Position numbers and translations under genes: made by a program. From Cordilura impudica (Eukaryota > Arthropoda > Insecta > Diptera > Scathophagidae), in NCBI GenBank assembly GCA_963682025.1, contig OY821519.1, forward strand, positions 98,019,085-98,083,084: a stretch of DNA of 64,000 nucleotides, written 5' to 3'. Every line of letters begins with the position of its first letter. Positions within the stretch are counted from its first letter, which is position 1. Under the pieces are notes generated by a model, which did no database searches, was not told the DNA's origin, and worked only from the letters and a program-made list of their open reading frames with translations. Shown here one piece after another: positions 12,801 through 21,087 of this stretch.

Positions 12801-15256
12801 TTGCAGCGCAATTGTCATACTTCGTTTGTTCCTCATTATGGGCGTTTCATGGATTTTCGATATTATATCATATTGTCTGCCGCACAAGGACCAGTGGCAA
12901 TTAATTTTTATAATAACTGATTTAGTAAATGCTCTAAAGGGTCCCTTAATATTTACTCTATTTGTTTTGAAACGGAGTGTCTTGAATTTATTAAAAAAGA
13001 GGTAAAAAATAAACGTACTTTTATGTACAGTGACTTCCAAAACTATTTCCAAAAATTTTTTTTTGTAATACAATAACACTACAAATTTAAAAAATAAATT
13101 GACGGCAGAAACGAAGCATGTTTTTTCACTAATCTGTGTGCGCTGAATTCGAATCTGGAATTGGGCTATCAAGTCTTGTTCATTTTTTTATCGCATGCTG
13201 GCAATACTGTAAAACAGTCAATACTGACACTACAATTTCACAATTATAAATTTGACAGGAGCGCATTCATTCTACGTCTTTGTAATAGTAGCGTTTAAGC
13301 ATGTCAGGGAGACCGTGTGTTACTGATTCAAGCTATTTTTGCTTTGTGTGTGGTGGATATTTGGTTGAAAAAAAAGGATATGCAATATCAGAATCATTAA
13401 AATATGCATATTTACATTATTTTGGTTTTCCTGTCAGAAACTCGGACAAACCGTGGACACCAATAATGTTTGGCAATAGTTGCAGAACTGTTTTATAAAA
13501 GTGGTCAAATAGCTAGAAGATCTATTTAAATTTTTTAATTCCATTACTTTGGAGAGAGTCAAGTAACCACCAAACCGATTGTTATTCTTTTTTAGCAAAA
13601 GTTCCTGAATTCAATATGAAAAGTCGAAAAAATATTACTTACGCGAATATCCCATCGGATTCCAAACCAGTTCAACGTCTACCAAATGATCCATTACCAG
13701 TCACTCCCAGTGCTACTGGCAGTGAGTCCGGTACATCTTTCACCAGCCGTGGTAATTTGTATGAGACTGATGATGAACGCCATTTAGTGATTCAAGCTGA
13801 GCTGAATGGTCTAATTCGGGATTTAGATTTAACGAAGCAAGACGTAGAATTACTAACCTCACGCATGCAGCAGTGGAAACATCTTGCAGTTGGGACAAAA
13901 GTAACAATCTGTAGAGATAGAAGGTTGGAATTGGCTGCATATTTTGGAAAGAAACACTCTATTCTATACTGTACTGATGTTGATGGTTTATTTCAAAATA
14001 TGAACCAGCCATATGGCAAAACTGAATGGAAATTATTTATTGATGGCTCTAAGTACAGTTTAAAGGGAATGAAAAACCACCCATACCAATTGCTCATAAC
14101 ATTAATACAAAGGAAAAATACGAATCAATGACTGAAATTTTGACATTACTCAATTACAACGATCATAAATGGAAGATCTGTGGTGACCTAAAGGTGTGTG
14201 ATTTAAATTTCTTTCTATATATAGTATAGATCATCATAGATAACTGTAAATTAATCTGTTTCTGGTCATTGGTTTGTTGACTGGTATGCAAGAAGGTTTC
14301 ACAAAATATTGTTGTTTCCTTTATCTATGGGATAGTCGCACTACATGTCATTCACCATGAAAACAAAACATTTTAAATAAACCATTAATTGATCCAAATG
14401 ACGTTCTTCTTCCGCCGCTGCACATAAAATTGGGCCTCTTTAAGAACTTTGTCAAAGCTCTAGACGAAGATAGTGCAGCATTTAAATATTTCTTAGTGGT
14501 TTTTCATAAAATTTCATATGCAAAAATCAAAGCAGGCATATTTGTTGGCACTCAGATCAGGAAGCTAATGAATGGTGACAATTTTTCACAATGTTTATTG
14601 GAGAAAGAATATGCAGCCTGGAAATCTTTCAAGAGCATCGTGGACAGTTTTCTTGGAAACAATAAGAGTGAAAACTACAGACAAATTGTTGCTGAATTAT
14701 TGAAAAATTATCACGAATTAGGTGCACGAATGGCACTCTAAATTATTTTCTCCATTCGCATTTAGATTTTTTCCCACAAAGTCTAGGTGCGGTGAGCAAC
14801 GAACAAGGGGAGCGTGCTCACCAAGATTTAATGAAAATTGAAAGAAATTCTCGAGGATTTTGGGACAAAGGCATGCTGGAAGACTATTGCTGGACTCTAA
14901 TACGTGAAACCGAACCAACAAAATACAAACGCCGTTCAAATAACGCCATTCACTTTTGAAAATTCATTGAGTTTTAAATTAAATAATTATTTTTTGTGTA
15001 AAAAACCAATAAAAAAAACGTTCTTTTTTGTATCTCAAAAACCTGACGTGATAGAGAAAAACCAATTACAGATTCGAATTCAGGGCACCAAATTACCCTA
15101 GAAAAACTATTTGGTTGCTCCAGTCCAAAATTTTGTCGGCTAGTGTAATTATAAAGTGCTCAAGAAATGGTACATTAGTTTATGCTATTTTTTTATATTT
15201 GTTCTACTAGTAAAATATTGTCAGCGTCACTCTTTGAAAAACAATTTTCATTTTTC

Positions 15257-15288
<32 letters not shown>

Positions 15289-17990
15289 TGCATTTTTCAT
15301 TTTTCATTTTCCATTTTCCATTTTCCATTTTTAATTTTTATATTTCCATTTTCCATTTTTCATTTTCATTTTCCATTTTCCTTTTTCCATTTTTAAGTTT
15401 TCATTTTTTTATTTTATATTTTCATTTGTCATTTTCCATTTTCCATTTTTCATTTTCCACTTTCCGATTTTCATTTTTAATTTTTCATTTTCCATTGCCA
15501 TTTTTTATTTTAAATTTTTCATTTTCGATTTTAAATTTTTCATTTTCCATTTGTCATTTTTCCATTTTTCAATTTTAATTTTTCATTTTTAATTTTCCAT
15601 TTTCCATTTTTAATTTTTCGTTTTCCGTTTTCCATTTTTCATTTTCCATTTTCCATTTTCCATTTTTCATTTTCCATTTTTCAATTATAATTTTTCATTT
15701 TCCATTTTTCATTTTTTATATTTCATTTTTCATTTTCCATTTTGCATTTTTCAATTTTCATTTTTCATTTTTCATTTCCCATTTCTAATTTCCCATTTTT
15801 AATTTTTAATTTTACATTTCTAATTTTTCACTTTCCATTTTCCACTTTTCATTTTCCATTTTTCATTTTCATTTTCATTTTCAATTTTCAATTTTTCATT
15901 TTTCATTTTTCATTTTTCATTTTTCATTTTTCATTTCTCATTTTTCATTTTTCATTTTTCATTTTTCATTTTTCATTTTCCATTTTTTCATTTTCCATTT
16001 TCCATCTTCCATTTTCAATTTTCAATTTTTCATTTTTCATTTTTCATTTTCCATTGTCCATCATTCATTTTCCATTTTCCATTTTTAATTTTTGAATTTT
16101 CAATTTTCATTTTCCATTTTTCAATTTTCATTTTTCATTTTTCATTTTTCATTTTTCATTTTTAATTTTCCATTTTCCATTTTTAATTTTTCGTTTTCCG
16201 TTTTCCATTTTTCATTTTCCATTTTTCATTTTCCATTTTTCAATTATAATTTTTCATTTTCCATTTTTAATTTTTTATATTTCATTTTTCATTTTCCATT
16301 TTGCATTTTTCAATTTTCATTTTTCATTTCCCATTTCTAATTTCCCATTTTTAATTTTTAATATTACATTTTTAATTTTTCACTTTCCATTTTCCACTTT
16401 TCATTTTCCATTTTTCATTTTTCATTTTCATTTTCATTTTTATTTTCATTTTCATTATTCGTTTTTCATTTTTCATTTTTCATTTTTCATTTTTCATTTT
16501 TCATTTTTCATTTTTCATTTTTCATTTTTCATTTTTCATTTTTCATTTTTCATTTTTCATTTTTCATTTTTCATTTTTCATTTTTCATTTTTCATTTTTC
16601 ATTTTTCATTTTTCATTTTCCATTTTTTCATTTTCCATTTTCCATCTTCCATTTTCAATTTTCAATTTTTCATTTTTCATTTTTCATTTTTCATTTTTCA
16701 TTTTTCATTTTCCATTGTCCATCTTTCATTTTCCATTTTCCATTTTTGAATTTTCATTTTTAATTTTCCATTTTCCATTTTTAATTTTTCGTTTTCCGTT
16801 TTCCATTTTTCATTTTCCATTTTCCATTTTTCATTTTCCATTTTTCAATTATAATTTTTCATTTTCCATTTTTCATTTTTTATATTTCATTTTTCATTTT
16901 CCATTTTGCATTTTTCAATTTTCATTTTTCATTTTTCATTTCCCATTTCTAATTTCCCATTTTTAATTTTTAATTTTACATTTTTAATTTTTCACTTTCC
17001 ATTTTCCACTTTTCATTTTCCATTTTTCATTTTTCATTTTCATTTTCATTTTCATTTTCATTTTCATTTTCATTTTTCATTTTTCATTTTTCATTTTTCA
17101 TTTTTCATTTTTCATTTTTCATTTTTCATTTTTCATTTTTCATTTTTCATTTTTCATTTTTCATTTTTCATTTTTCATTTTTCATTTTTCATTTTTCATT
17201 TTTCATTTTTCATTTTTCATTTTTCATTTTTCATTTTCCATTTTTTCATTTTCCATTTTCCATCTTCCATTTTCAATTTTCCGTTTTACATTTTTCATTT
17301 TCCATTTTGCATTTTTTATTTTTATTAATTTTTAATATTTAATTTTAATGATAAAAAAATATGTGGTAAAACTTGCTTAGGCCAATGTGACACGTGCAGT
17401 ATTAATATACACACAACTGTAATGACAATACGAAGAATTACAACATATACAACATATCTTAAGAAAAACAACAAACAAAACACCTTTGACCGATTTTGAC
17501 GATTTTAAATAGCAACTCCTTTGGGATGTTAGTAAACGATTTTATACAAAAACGAACGGTCTAGCTTAGATATTGACGGCGTGATCGTGATTTCCACAGA
17601 CATACGGACAGACGGTCATCGGTAAATCAACTTCTCTTGTTATAAGGATCAAGAAAATATATTTTTTTGGGGTCTCAGGAATTTATTTCGATGCGTTACA
17701 AACGGAATGACAAACCTATATATACCCTCTGCCACTGAGGTGTGGAGGGTATAAAAATTATTGTTATAAACAAATTGTATTGAAAGAAATTCTAAATTAT
17801 ATGTTTTTATAAACAGTTTTGGAAGTCACTGTATGAACAGTAAAATGGATCGAAGTCCGAAAGGTGAAAACTTCGGTCCGATGCTTTAAGTATTTTTTTT
17901 TATAAATAACATTCTTTCAGATTTGTTGCCAACAAACCCGTCAAACCAAAAAAAAGTACTTTGATATTAACAACAAAGCTACAAAGTTGA
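718..17990 (+). CDS. Methuselah-like G-protein-coupled receptor, 7 exons visible
   Basis: Secretin-class GPCR of the insect methuselah family, expected in the plasma membrane; family members are linked to lifespan, stress and development, but the ligand here is unknown. Exons: 718-860, 945-1104, 1326-1514, 12149-12400, 12468-12621, 12807-13001, 17921-17990. Every junction has GT/AG ends and compatible phase, giving 385 codons from the ATG at 723 plus a stop at 17988. Exons 1-2 are the distal ectodomain, with YCLTPY and a later SCP cysteine. Exon 3 holds TM1-2 (LFLIPTIVVY, RGKILICYLLSL). Exon 4 holds TM3-4 (GYTCYFFMAAFLWLS, then WGWSSIF). Exon 5 holds TM5 (YFYGPN). Exon 6 holds TM6-7 (GVSWIFD, ALKGPLIF). 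Exon 7 is a short basic tail. The proximal ectodomain and signal peptide are not in the window, so the Met at 723 is probably internal. Introns 3 and 6 are swollen by transposons, but no coding lesion is visible. Confidence 0.85.
945..1104 (+). CDS. mth-like exon B (ectodomain end)
   Basis: The acceptor is TTTTAG at 944 and the donor GTAAGC at 1105. It encodes SGKIYIEKEK, then YCLTPY and a later SCPLTNE, matching the cysteine-bearing end of methuselah ectodomains just before TM1. Confidence 0.8.
1326..1514 (+). CDS. mth-like exon C (TM1-TM2)
   Basis: Acceptor TTTTAG at 1325, donor GTGAGT at 1515. It encodes TM1, the charged KELRGNLRGK loop and TM2, which are strongly conserved in methuselah-like receptors. 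The split codon G|GT is completed by the exon at 12149, over 10.6 kb away. Confidence 0.88.
1800..2215 (-). repeat. Family-A interspersed repeat, truncated
   Basis: Reverse-strand copy of the repeat best seen at 40441-41216. Recognisable pieces are GTCCGTCCGTC, the AGACATTG...ATGCATGTTCAGACCTAG block and GAAGTTCGGGAAGCAG on the minus strand. It is truncated where copy 2 begins. Confidence 0.6.
2222..2825 (-). repeat. Family-A interspersed repeat, near full length
   Basis: Minus-strand copy running from the ATACCCTATACCACTA terminus (2222) to the AGTCGGT...CTTGT terminus. It is internally shortened and contains the ATCCGATATGAACTTTTTCATAT core. Confidence 0.75.
2844..3993. mobile_element. Non-autonomous hAT element, 8-bp TSD TTATATAT
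   Basis: The termini are hAT-like: CAGGCATAGGCAAATG at the left, and CAGGGGTGGGCACGTAA when the right end is reverse-complemented. Subterminal GCGGCCCAC motifs occur at both ends. Exact 8-bp duplications TTATATAT flank it at 2836-2843 and 3994-4001. No transposase is present. Inside it carries a plus-strand family-A repeat at about 2950-3468. Confidence 0.8.
2950..3468 (+). repeat. Family-A repeat inside the hAT element
   Basis: It starts GTAAGAAAATTAAAGTCGG with a mutated palindrome and ends CATAGGGTATAAAAA. It is nested inside the hAT element at 2844-3993, which is itself inserted in another family-A copy. Confidence 0.75.
3994..4165 (-). repeat. Family-A repeat, right part of copy split by hAT element
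   Basis: Minus-strand family-A sequence (ATATGTTTTTGCGATATATAAGTGACT...) that continues from 2825-2843 once the hAT element and one TSD copy are removed. Confidence 0.65.
4311..4712. mobile_element. 402-bp MITE with about 85-bp TIRs, TA target duplication
   Basis: Near-perfect terminal inverted repeats start ATGCCGTTTTCTTTTCTGAC and share the TGTCGCCTTTTTTTGCCC and AAAAGTGTATTTTTATAT tracts. TA flanks the element at 4309-4310 and 4713-4714. It is non-coding and sits in the endonuclease region of LINE A. TA duplication suggests mobilisation by a Tc1/mariner-type transposase (inference). Confidence 0.8.
4850..5300 (+). pseudogene. LINE A endonuclease domain remnant
   Basis: Reading frames with indels give RFLVGGDFNAKHPWW, then LSTGTPTYF and, after a frame change, LSSDHTPVLINL. 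GDFNAKH and SDH-P are core motifs of the exonuclease-endonuclease-phosphatase domain of jockey-clade LINEs. There are several stops (for example near 5024), so it is not functional. Confidence 0.75.
5661..7129 (+). pseudogene. LINE A reverse transcriptase (jockey clade), broken
   Basis: Two long pieces (5661-6134 and 6410-7129), with the intervening frames readable. Motifs in order: KKAPGYDLIDA, FPSQWKCAEIIMIPKPNK, FRPISLL, QFGF, then in another frame FLDIQQAFDRVWH, PQVSALGPILY, and the catalytic TYADDTA (near 6437), KYLGMVLDRRLTW, and a C-terminal region ending RKLNH-like RNHILDLPFRK. A stop at 6132-6134 and a frameshift near 6300-6350 disable it. Confidence 0.88.
7151..8025. mobile_element. 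Foldback-like element with long modular inverted repeats
   Basis: An 875-bp near-palindrome centred at about 7546. The outer ends pair as CCAAGGTTCAGAAAA and its complement, and arms of about 400 bp pair throughout. A 42-bp module beginning CAGAACATGTACAATAAAC is present twice forward (7421-7463, 7497-7540) and three times reversed (7550-7591, 7618-7660, 7695-7737). The direct repeat TAAAAA (7145-7150, 8026-8031) may be the target duplication. It lies in the 3' UTR of LINE A. ORFs inside it merely read the inverted repeats. Confidence 0.8.
8200..9838 (+). pseudogene. LINE B relic (CR1/jockey-like), heavily decayed
   Basis: Plus-strand fragments in changing frames: RAKVLYAPLT and NDQIFTEPVVKANFLAQLF (8210-8340), LDLSKAFDCI (near 8780), a degenerate FADE box near 8990, and a C-terminal MECNSHIWTG...LLDRLQRRALMLINDS segment at 9371-9640, the usual post-RT region of these LINEs. 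It ends with an A-rich tail near 9830-9838. Many stops and frameshifts make it an old copy into which LINE A probably inserted. Confidence 0.7.
9841..10172. mobile_element. Element E copy 1 (GATGTGTAAACATCTA termini)
   Basis: The left segment, GTCCGATCACAGGG followed by GATGTGTAAACATCTA, mirrors a right segment CTGCGCGTATAGATGTTTATACATC. The same pair flanks 19848-21087. No coding capacity; superfamily not recognised. Confidence 0.5.
10190..10520 (+). repeat. Mosaic of family-A fragments
   Basis: Forward family-A core (TTGATATATTTAAGTGAAGATC) at 10230-10280 is followed, after a junction, by minus-oriented material (ATACCGGTCGCACC...GTCCGTCTGACTG). It looks like two truncated copies in opposite orientation. 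Confidence 0.45.
11553..11919 (+). mobile_element. Non-autonomous Helitron, family B copy 1
   Basis: The 5' terminus is TCTATAATATTAACAGG and the 3' terminus CGCTGGAATCAGCTAG. It sits between A (11552) and T (11920), as Helitrons do. A short hairpin CTCGAATTTCGAG lies about 16 nt before the 3' CTAG. 367 bp, no coding potential. Copies: 18350-18726, 42032-42395 and a 5'-truncated one ending 63926. Confidence 0.75.
12149..12400 (+). CDS. mth-like exon D (TM3-TM4)
   Basis: Acceptor TTCTTCAG, donor GTAAGT at 12401. It starts with GYTCYFFMAAFLWLSVLCYDIW, the signature TM3 of methuselah-like receptors, then KRFVYYSLYTWGW (TM4) and a cysteine-bearing loop (GCQMCWVN). Confidence 0.9.
12468..12621 (+). 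CDS. mth-like exon E (TM5)
   Basis: Acceptor TTTTAAG at 12467, donor GTAAGT at 12622. It encodes NTKWSAAIYFYGPNLII, with the family YFYGP motif, followed by TM5 and a basic intracellular loop (VRRNSDK). Confidence 0.88.
12807..13001 (+). CDS. mth-like exon F (TM6-TM7)
   Basis: Acceptor TTTTGCAG at 12806. It encodes LRLFLIMGVSWIFDIISY (TM6) and DLVNALKGPLIFTLFVLKR (TM7), both diagnostic of the family. Unspliced reading stops at once (TAA at 13003), so the GT at 13002 is needed as donor. Confidence 0.88.
13140..15090 (+). pseudogene. Relic of GTAC-type transposase, with N-terminal zinc-ribbon-like part
   Basis: Coding fragments in shifting frames resemble the ORF at 28297. Order: CFVCGGYL with YFGF and DKPWTP (13301-13498); WRESSNHQTDCYSF (near 13550); ANIPSDS...; ELNGLIRDLDLTKQDVELLTSRMQ (13616-14131) matching ELNDWVRELKLSKEDAELHASRMK; KLFIDGSKYSLKG; WKICGDLK (near 14170); EGFTKYCCFLYLWDSR (near 14295); and LGLFKNFVKAL...FLGNNKS (14430-14741). 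A roughly 80-bp insertion follows GDLK. A short inverted repeat, GAATTCGAATCTGGAATTGG at 13146 with its counterpart near 15062-15086, may be its TIR remnant. Not functional. Confidence 0.75.
15241..17330 (+). repeat. 2.1-kb ATTTTTC/ATTTTCC heptamer-hexamer satellite with higher-order structure
   Basis: Tandem 6-7-bp units (CATTTTT, CATTTTC and point variants). Rare variant landmarks recur in the same order three times: TTCGTTTTCCGTTTTCC at about 15617, 16190 and 16788; CAATTATAATTTTT at about 15683, 16241 and 16850; and a TATATTTC mark at about 15718, 16276 and 16885. This implies 560-610-bp segmental duplications. Open frames across it (F, H, S, I only) are repeat translations. Confidence 0.95.
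17596..17757 (+). repeat. Family-D interspersed repeat fragment
   Basis: It contains ACGGACAGACGGTCATC, GGGGTCTCAGG, and the end ATATATACCCTCTGCCACTG...GGAGGGTATAAAAA. Related copies are at 52130-52265 (+), 55456-55660 (-) and 11068-11150 (-). Confidence 0.55.
17921..17990 (+). CDS. mth-like last exon (cytoplasmic tail)
   Basis: Acceptor ATTCTTTCAG at 17920. AG from exon F plus A completes Arg, then FVANKPVKPKKSTLILTTKLQ and a stop at 17988-17990. It is short and basic, as expected after TM7. Supported by phase and by the AATAAA at 18054, but not by conserved sequence. Confidence 0.65.
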
Positions 17991-18053
17991 AAACATCATC
18001 TTCTATCGAAATTTCCATATAAATATACATTGTAATGTGTTAAATTAAGTTAT

Positions 18054-18059
18054 AATAAA
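18054..18059 (+). terminator. Candidate poly(A) signal of the mth-like gene
   Basis: AATAAA lies 64 bp after the stop codon at 17988-17990. In AT-rich DNA this hexamer is common, so only its position supports it. Confidence 0.45.
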
Positions 18060-18349
18060 ATATCTTATTATATTATATAAACAAATAATATACTTCAGAT
18101 CATTTATTCGGAACACAGCATAAGATGGTATTTGTATATAAAGTTGCCACATTTACTGATCTATGAAGAAGAAAAAGAAATTCACATCAATTTAGCTTTG
18201 GAAATAAAAAAAAAATGGAAAGCAGACCACGTTTGTTTTATATAATTAAATTTTCGGCAAGATTTCGAATATCAAAACAAACATTTTAATTTATTTTAGA
18301 AAAAATTCGCATCTCTTTACAGTCAAATAGTCAGAGGTTTGTACCAATA

Positions 18350-18726
18350 CCTATAATATTAATAGGCTAGGCGATTTCTTGTGACCGATGTTTTGTTCCA
18401 CCGTTTTATCCCGATTTTGACCAAACGTATTTTATTTAAAAGGTATTTCCTTTTAGCCGTTATGCAGATTTACAGATTTTTAAATTTTTTATTTTGTTTT
18501 TATTTTTTTATTTTGAGTACATTGCATTTAAAGTTGCTACTATCACATACATAAAATTATACATATGCTATGTGTGTGTTTTATTAAATTTTTTAATGTG
18601 TTTTTTTAATGAGTTTGTTATTTTCATTCACAATAATAATAAACAATAAAAGTGTTGGTTTGTGAATTGGCTAAAATAAAGTTGCCTAGAAATTGCACTT
18701 CAATTTCGAGCGCTGGAATCTGCTAG
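18350..18726 (+). mobile_element. Non-autonomous Helitron, family B copy 2
   Basis: The 5' end is CCTATAATATTAATAGG (first T changed to C) and the 3' end CGCTGGAATCTGCTAG followed by T. Same body as copy 1 (GGCGATTTCTTGTGACCG, ACATATGCTATGTGTGTG). The hairpin is slightly mutated (CTTCAATTTCGAG). Confidence 0.72.
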
Positions 18727-19847
18727 TTTAAATATTTAGTGTAACAATTATTAAATTTACTCTAGCTTAATAATTTTCATAAAAACTTTGAGAAATTTGA
18801 TATAATTTAGCCCAAAAACTTTACCAGATGTATATGATGTTATTATGAATAATTTTTTTCTTTTTAACGCAAGAATGTAAAACAGTATTTCTTTTAATGA
18901 TTGAAAAAAAATGCTCAATATTATCTGACTTTACTCATGTTAGTTAGCATTTAAATAAATTTTTAAGAATTTATGTTTATATCAAAAGTTGTTTTCAGTC
19001 ATGTCTTATCGTGTTTTATAACTGTTTCTAACACTAGCAAACTGAATTCTCGGTAGCCAGTAGCTCTGTATGTTTGTGTGATAATGTGATATCTCTATGA
19101 CTTTTGTAGAATTTTAATGTGTTTTACTACTTTACCACTCTTTTTTACATTCTTTTTTTATTTTTTATTTTTTTATTTTATTTCAAGAGTTATGATAATT
19201 TTTTTAGCCCGAAAAGATAGAAACACTTGTAGTGGAGTGTTACAAAGATCTACGTGCCTGATTTAACAAAGAGCACAAAATAATTTTTTTAGAATAATGG
19301 GTTTCTTTCGTTGGCCGCAAAAGCAAAATCATCATGTTGAAGATTATAAAACATTTGTAAATAGTAAAAGGAAATGTAAGATCAAATTACATTAGGAAAA
19401 TTGTTTTTAAATTTTATATCTTTATAAACGTTGATAAAAAAAAATACATTTCAGAAATCAGCATGAAAAAATGGTGATCGAAAATTTGTTATTGGAAGCA
19501 AATTATTTTTAGTAATTTAATAAGAAAAATTTATATTAGGCCAATTGATTGTTTTTTTTTTTTTGCGAATATATAGGAATTGTCTCAGCACAATCATCTT
19601 AGGAAAATTTTTGAAATTAAGGCAGCATAGCCGTATCAAAGCAATATAAATCTCCCGAATTTTGAAAACGTAACCAATGATACCGCCCATAAAAATTGCC
19701 CAAAAAGTAAATTTAAGGAAGGAATAGGAATATATTTGTTGATGCAAAACTCAACGGACTAATTGAAAATGTTTTTGAATCTAGAGTAGTTGTAAGTTAA
19801 AAGCTTTAAAATATTTCGTCGTACTATAGCCATTAATCCAGAAATAA
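18727..19847. other. AT-rich stretch, nothing recognised
   Basis: A minus-strand open frame of 76 codons (19517-19747) with hydrophobic stretches has no recognisable homology. A short ATG frame at 19297 ends at a GTAAG but cannot be extended through the nearest acceptor. No repeat family is recognised. Confidence 0.4.
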
Positions 19848-21087
19848 AAAATCATGTGAGTCCGATCGGAGGGGAGATGTGTAAACATCTAGTAAATAAA
19901 GATTTTTTTATATCACTTTCTTAAATCAAACAGAAAGCGTATCACTTATAGCAATCAACTGCATGGGCTCTGTTAATATAAAAATATTTATTATTATTTA
20001 TTATTTTAACCGGTTAATACTTAATTTTTCGTTTTTTATTTTTAATTTTTCGTTTTTCATTTTTCATTTTTCGTTTTTCATTTTTAATTTTGTTTTTTAA
20101 TATTTAATTTTTTATTATTCATTTTTATTTTTAATTTTTCATTTTTTAATTTTAATTTTTAATTTTTTATAATTCATTTTTCACTTTTAATTTTTTTTCT
20201 TCATTTTTTATTTTTCATTTTCCAATTTTTATTTTTCTTTTTTCATTTTTTATTTTTCAATTTTAATTTTTTAATTTTTCATTTCTTATTTTTCATTTTT
20301 TATATTTAATTTTTTATTTTTCATTTTTTATTTTTCATTTTTTATTTTCATTTTTTATTTTTCATTATTCATTATTAATTTTAGTTGTTCATTTTTCATT
20401 TCTTATTTTTCATGTTTCATTTTTTATTTTTCACTTTTTATTTTTCATTTTTTAGCTTTAATTTTTTATTATTCATTTTTTATTTTTCCTTTTTCCTTTT
20501 TATTTTTTTTTTAATTTTTTATTTTTCATTTTTATTCTTAATTTTTTATTTTTCATTTTTAATTTTTTTTTTAATTTTTCATTTTCCGTTTTTCATTTTT
20601 TATTTGTAATTTTTTTTATTTTTCATTTTTCGTTTTTCATTTTTCATTTTTTATTTTTCATTTTTTATTTTTAATTTTTTTATTTTTAATTTTTTATTTT
20701 TCATTTTTTATTATTCATTTTTAAATTTGTCGTTTTTCATTTTTCATTTTTTATTTTTCATGTTTCATTTTTTATTTTTCATTTTTAATTTTTAATTTTT
20801 CATTTTTTATTTTTAATTTTTAATTTTTCGTTTTTCATTTTTAATTTTTCATTTTCATTTTTTTTTTCATTTTTCATCTTTCATTTTTTATTTTTGAATT
20901 TTTTTTTTTCATTTTTTTTTTCATTTTTATTTTCAAACAGGTTATCATAATATCATAATTTTTTCACCAATACAATCGCATTTTATCTTACGACTCACAT
21001 GTTACGCTCACATGTTACGCTTACATGTTACGCTGTTTTTGAAATTTACCGCCCTGCGCGTATAGATGTTTACACATCAAAAATCGG
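19848..21087. mobile_element. Element E copy 2, expanded by internal satellite
   Basis: The same ends as 9841-10172: GTCCGATCGGAGGGGAGATG with GATGTGTAAACATCTAG at the left, and CTGCGCGTATAGATGTTTAC at the right. The interior contains a heptamer satellite (20030-20937), making this copy about 900 bp longer than copy 1. Confidence 0.6.
20030..20937 (+). repeat. ATTTTTC/ATTTTTT heptamer satellite block
   Basis: Degenerate tandem 6-8-bp units (ATTTTTC, ATTTTTT, ATTTTTA), the same theme as 15241-17330 but more diverged and without the ordered landmarks. It is embedded in element E. Confidence 0.9.

Larger units (their letters stand above)
13028..17831. mobile_element. Tc1-type TIR-bounded composite insertion in last intron
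   Basis: CAGTGACTTCCAAAACT at 13028 and its exact inverse complement ending at 17831 are each flanked by TA (13026-13027, 17832-17833), as for Tc1/mariner insertions. No Tc1 transposase is seen inside. The interior holds a different transposase relic (13140-15090), a heptamer satellite (15241-17330) and a family-D repeat (17596-17757). Probably a Tc1-like MITE that later accumulated insertions. Removing it leaves a last intron of about 113 bp. Confidence 0.7.

Noticed and set aside
12762..13172. 136-codon minus-strand ORF
   Set aside because: Antisense of the TM6-TM7 exon and adjacent intron; no domain content.
15156..17328. Several ORFs of 80-140 codons made of F, H, S, I, P
   Set aside because: They translate a 6-7-bp satellite in all frames; composition and periodicity are those of the DNA repeat.
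19297..19375. Possible first exon of a small gene (ATG frame ending at GTAAG)
   Set aside because: Splicing to the nearest acceptor (TACATTTCAG) makes an immediate stop, and no homology is recognised.
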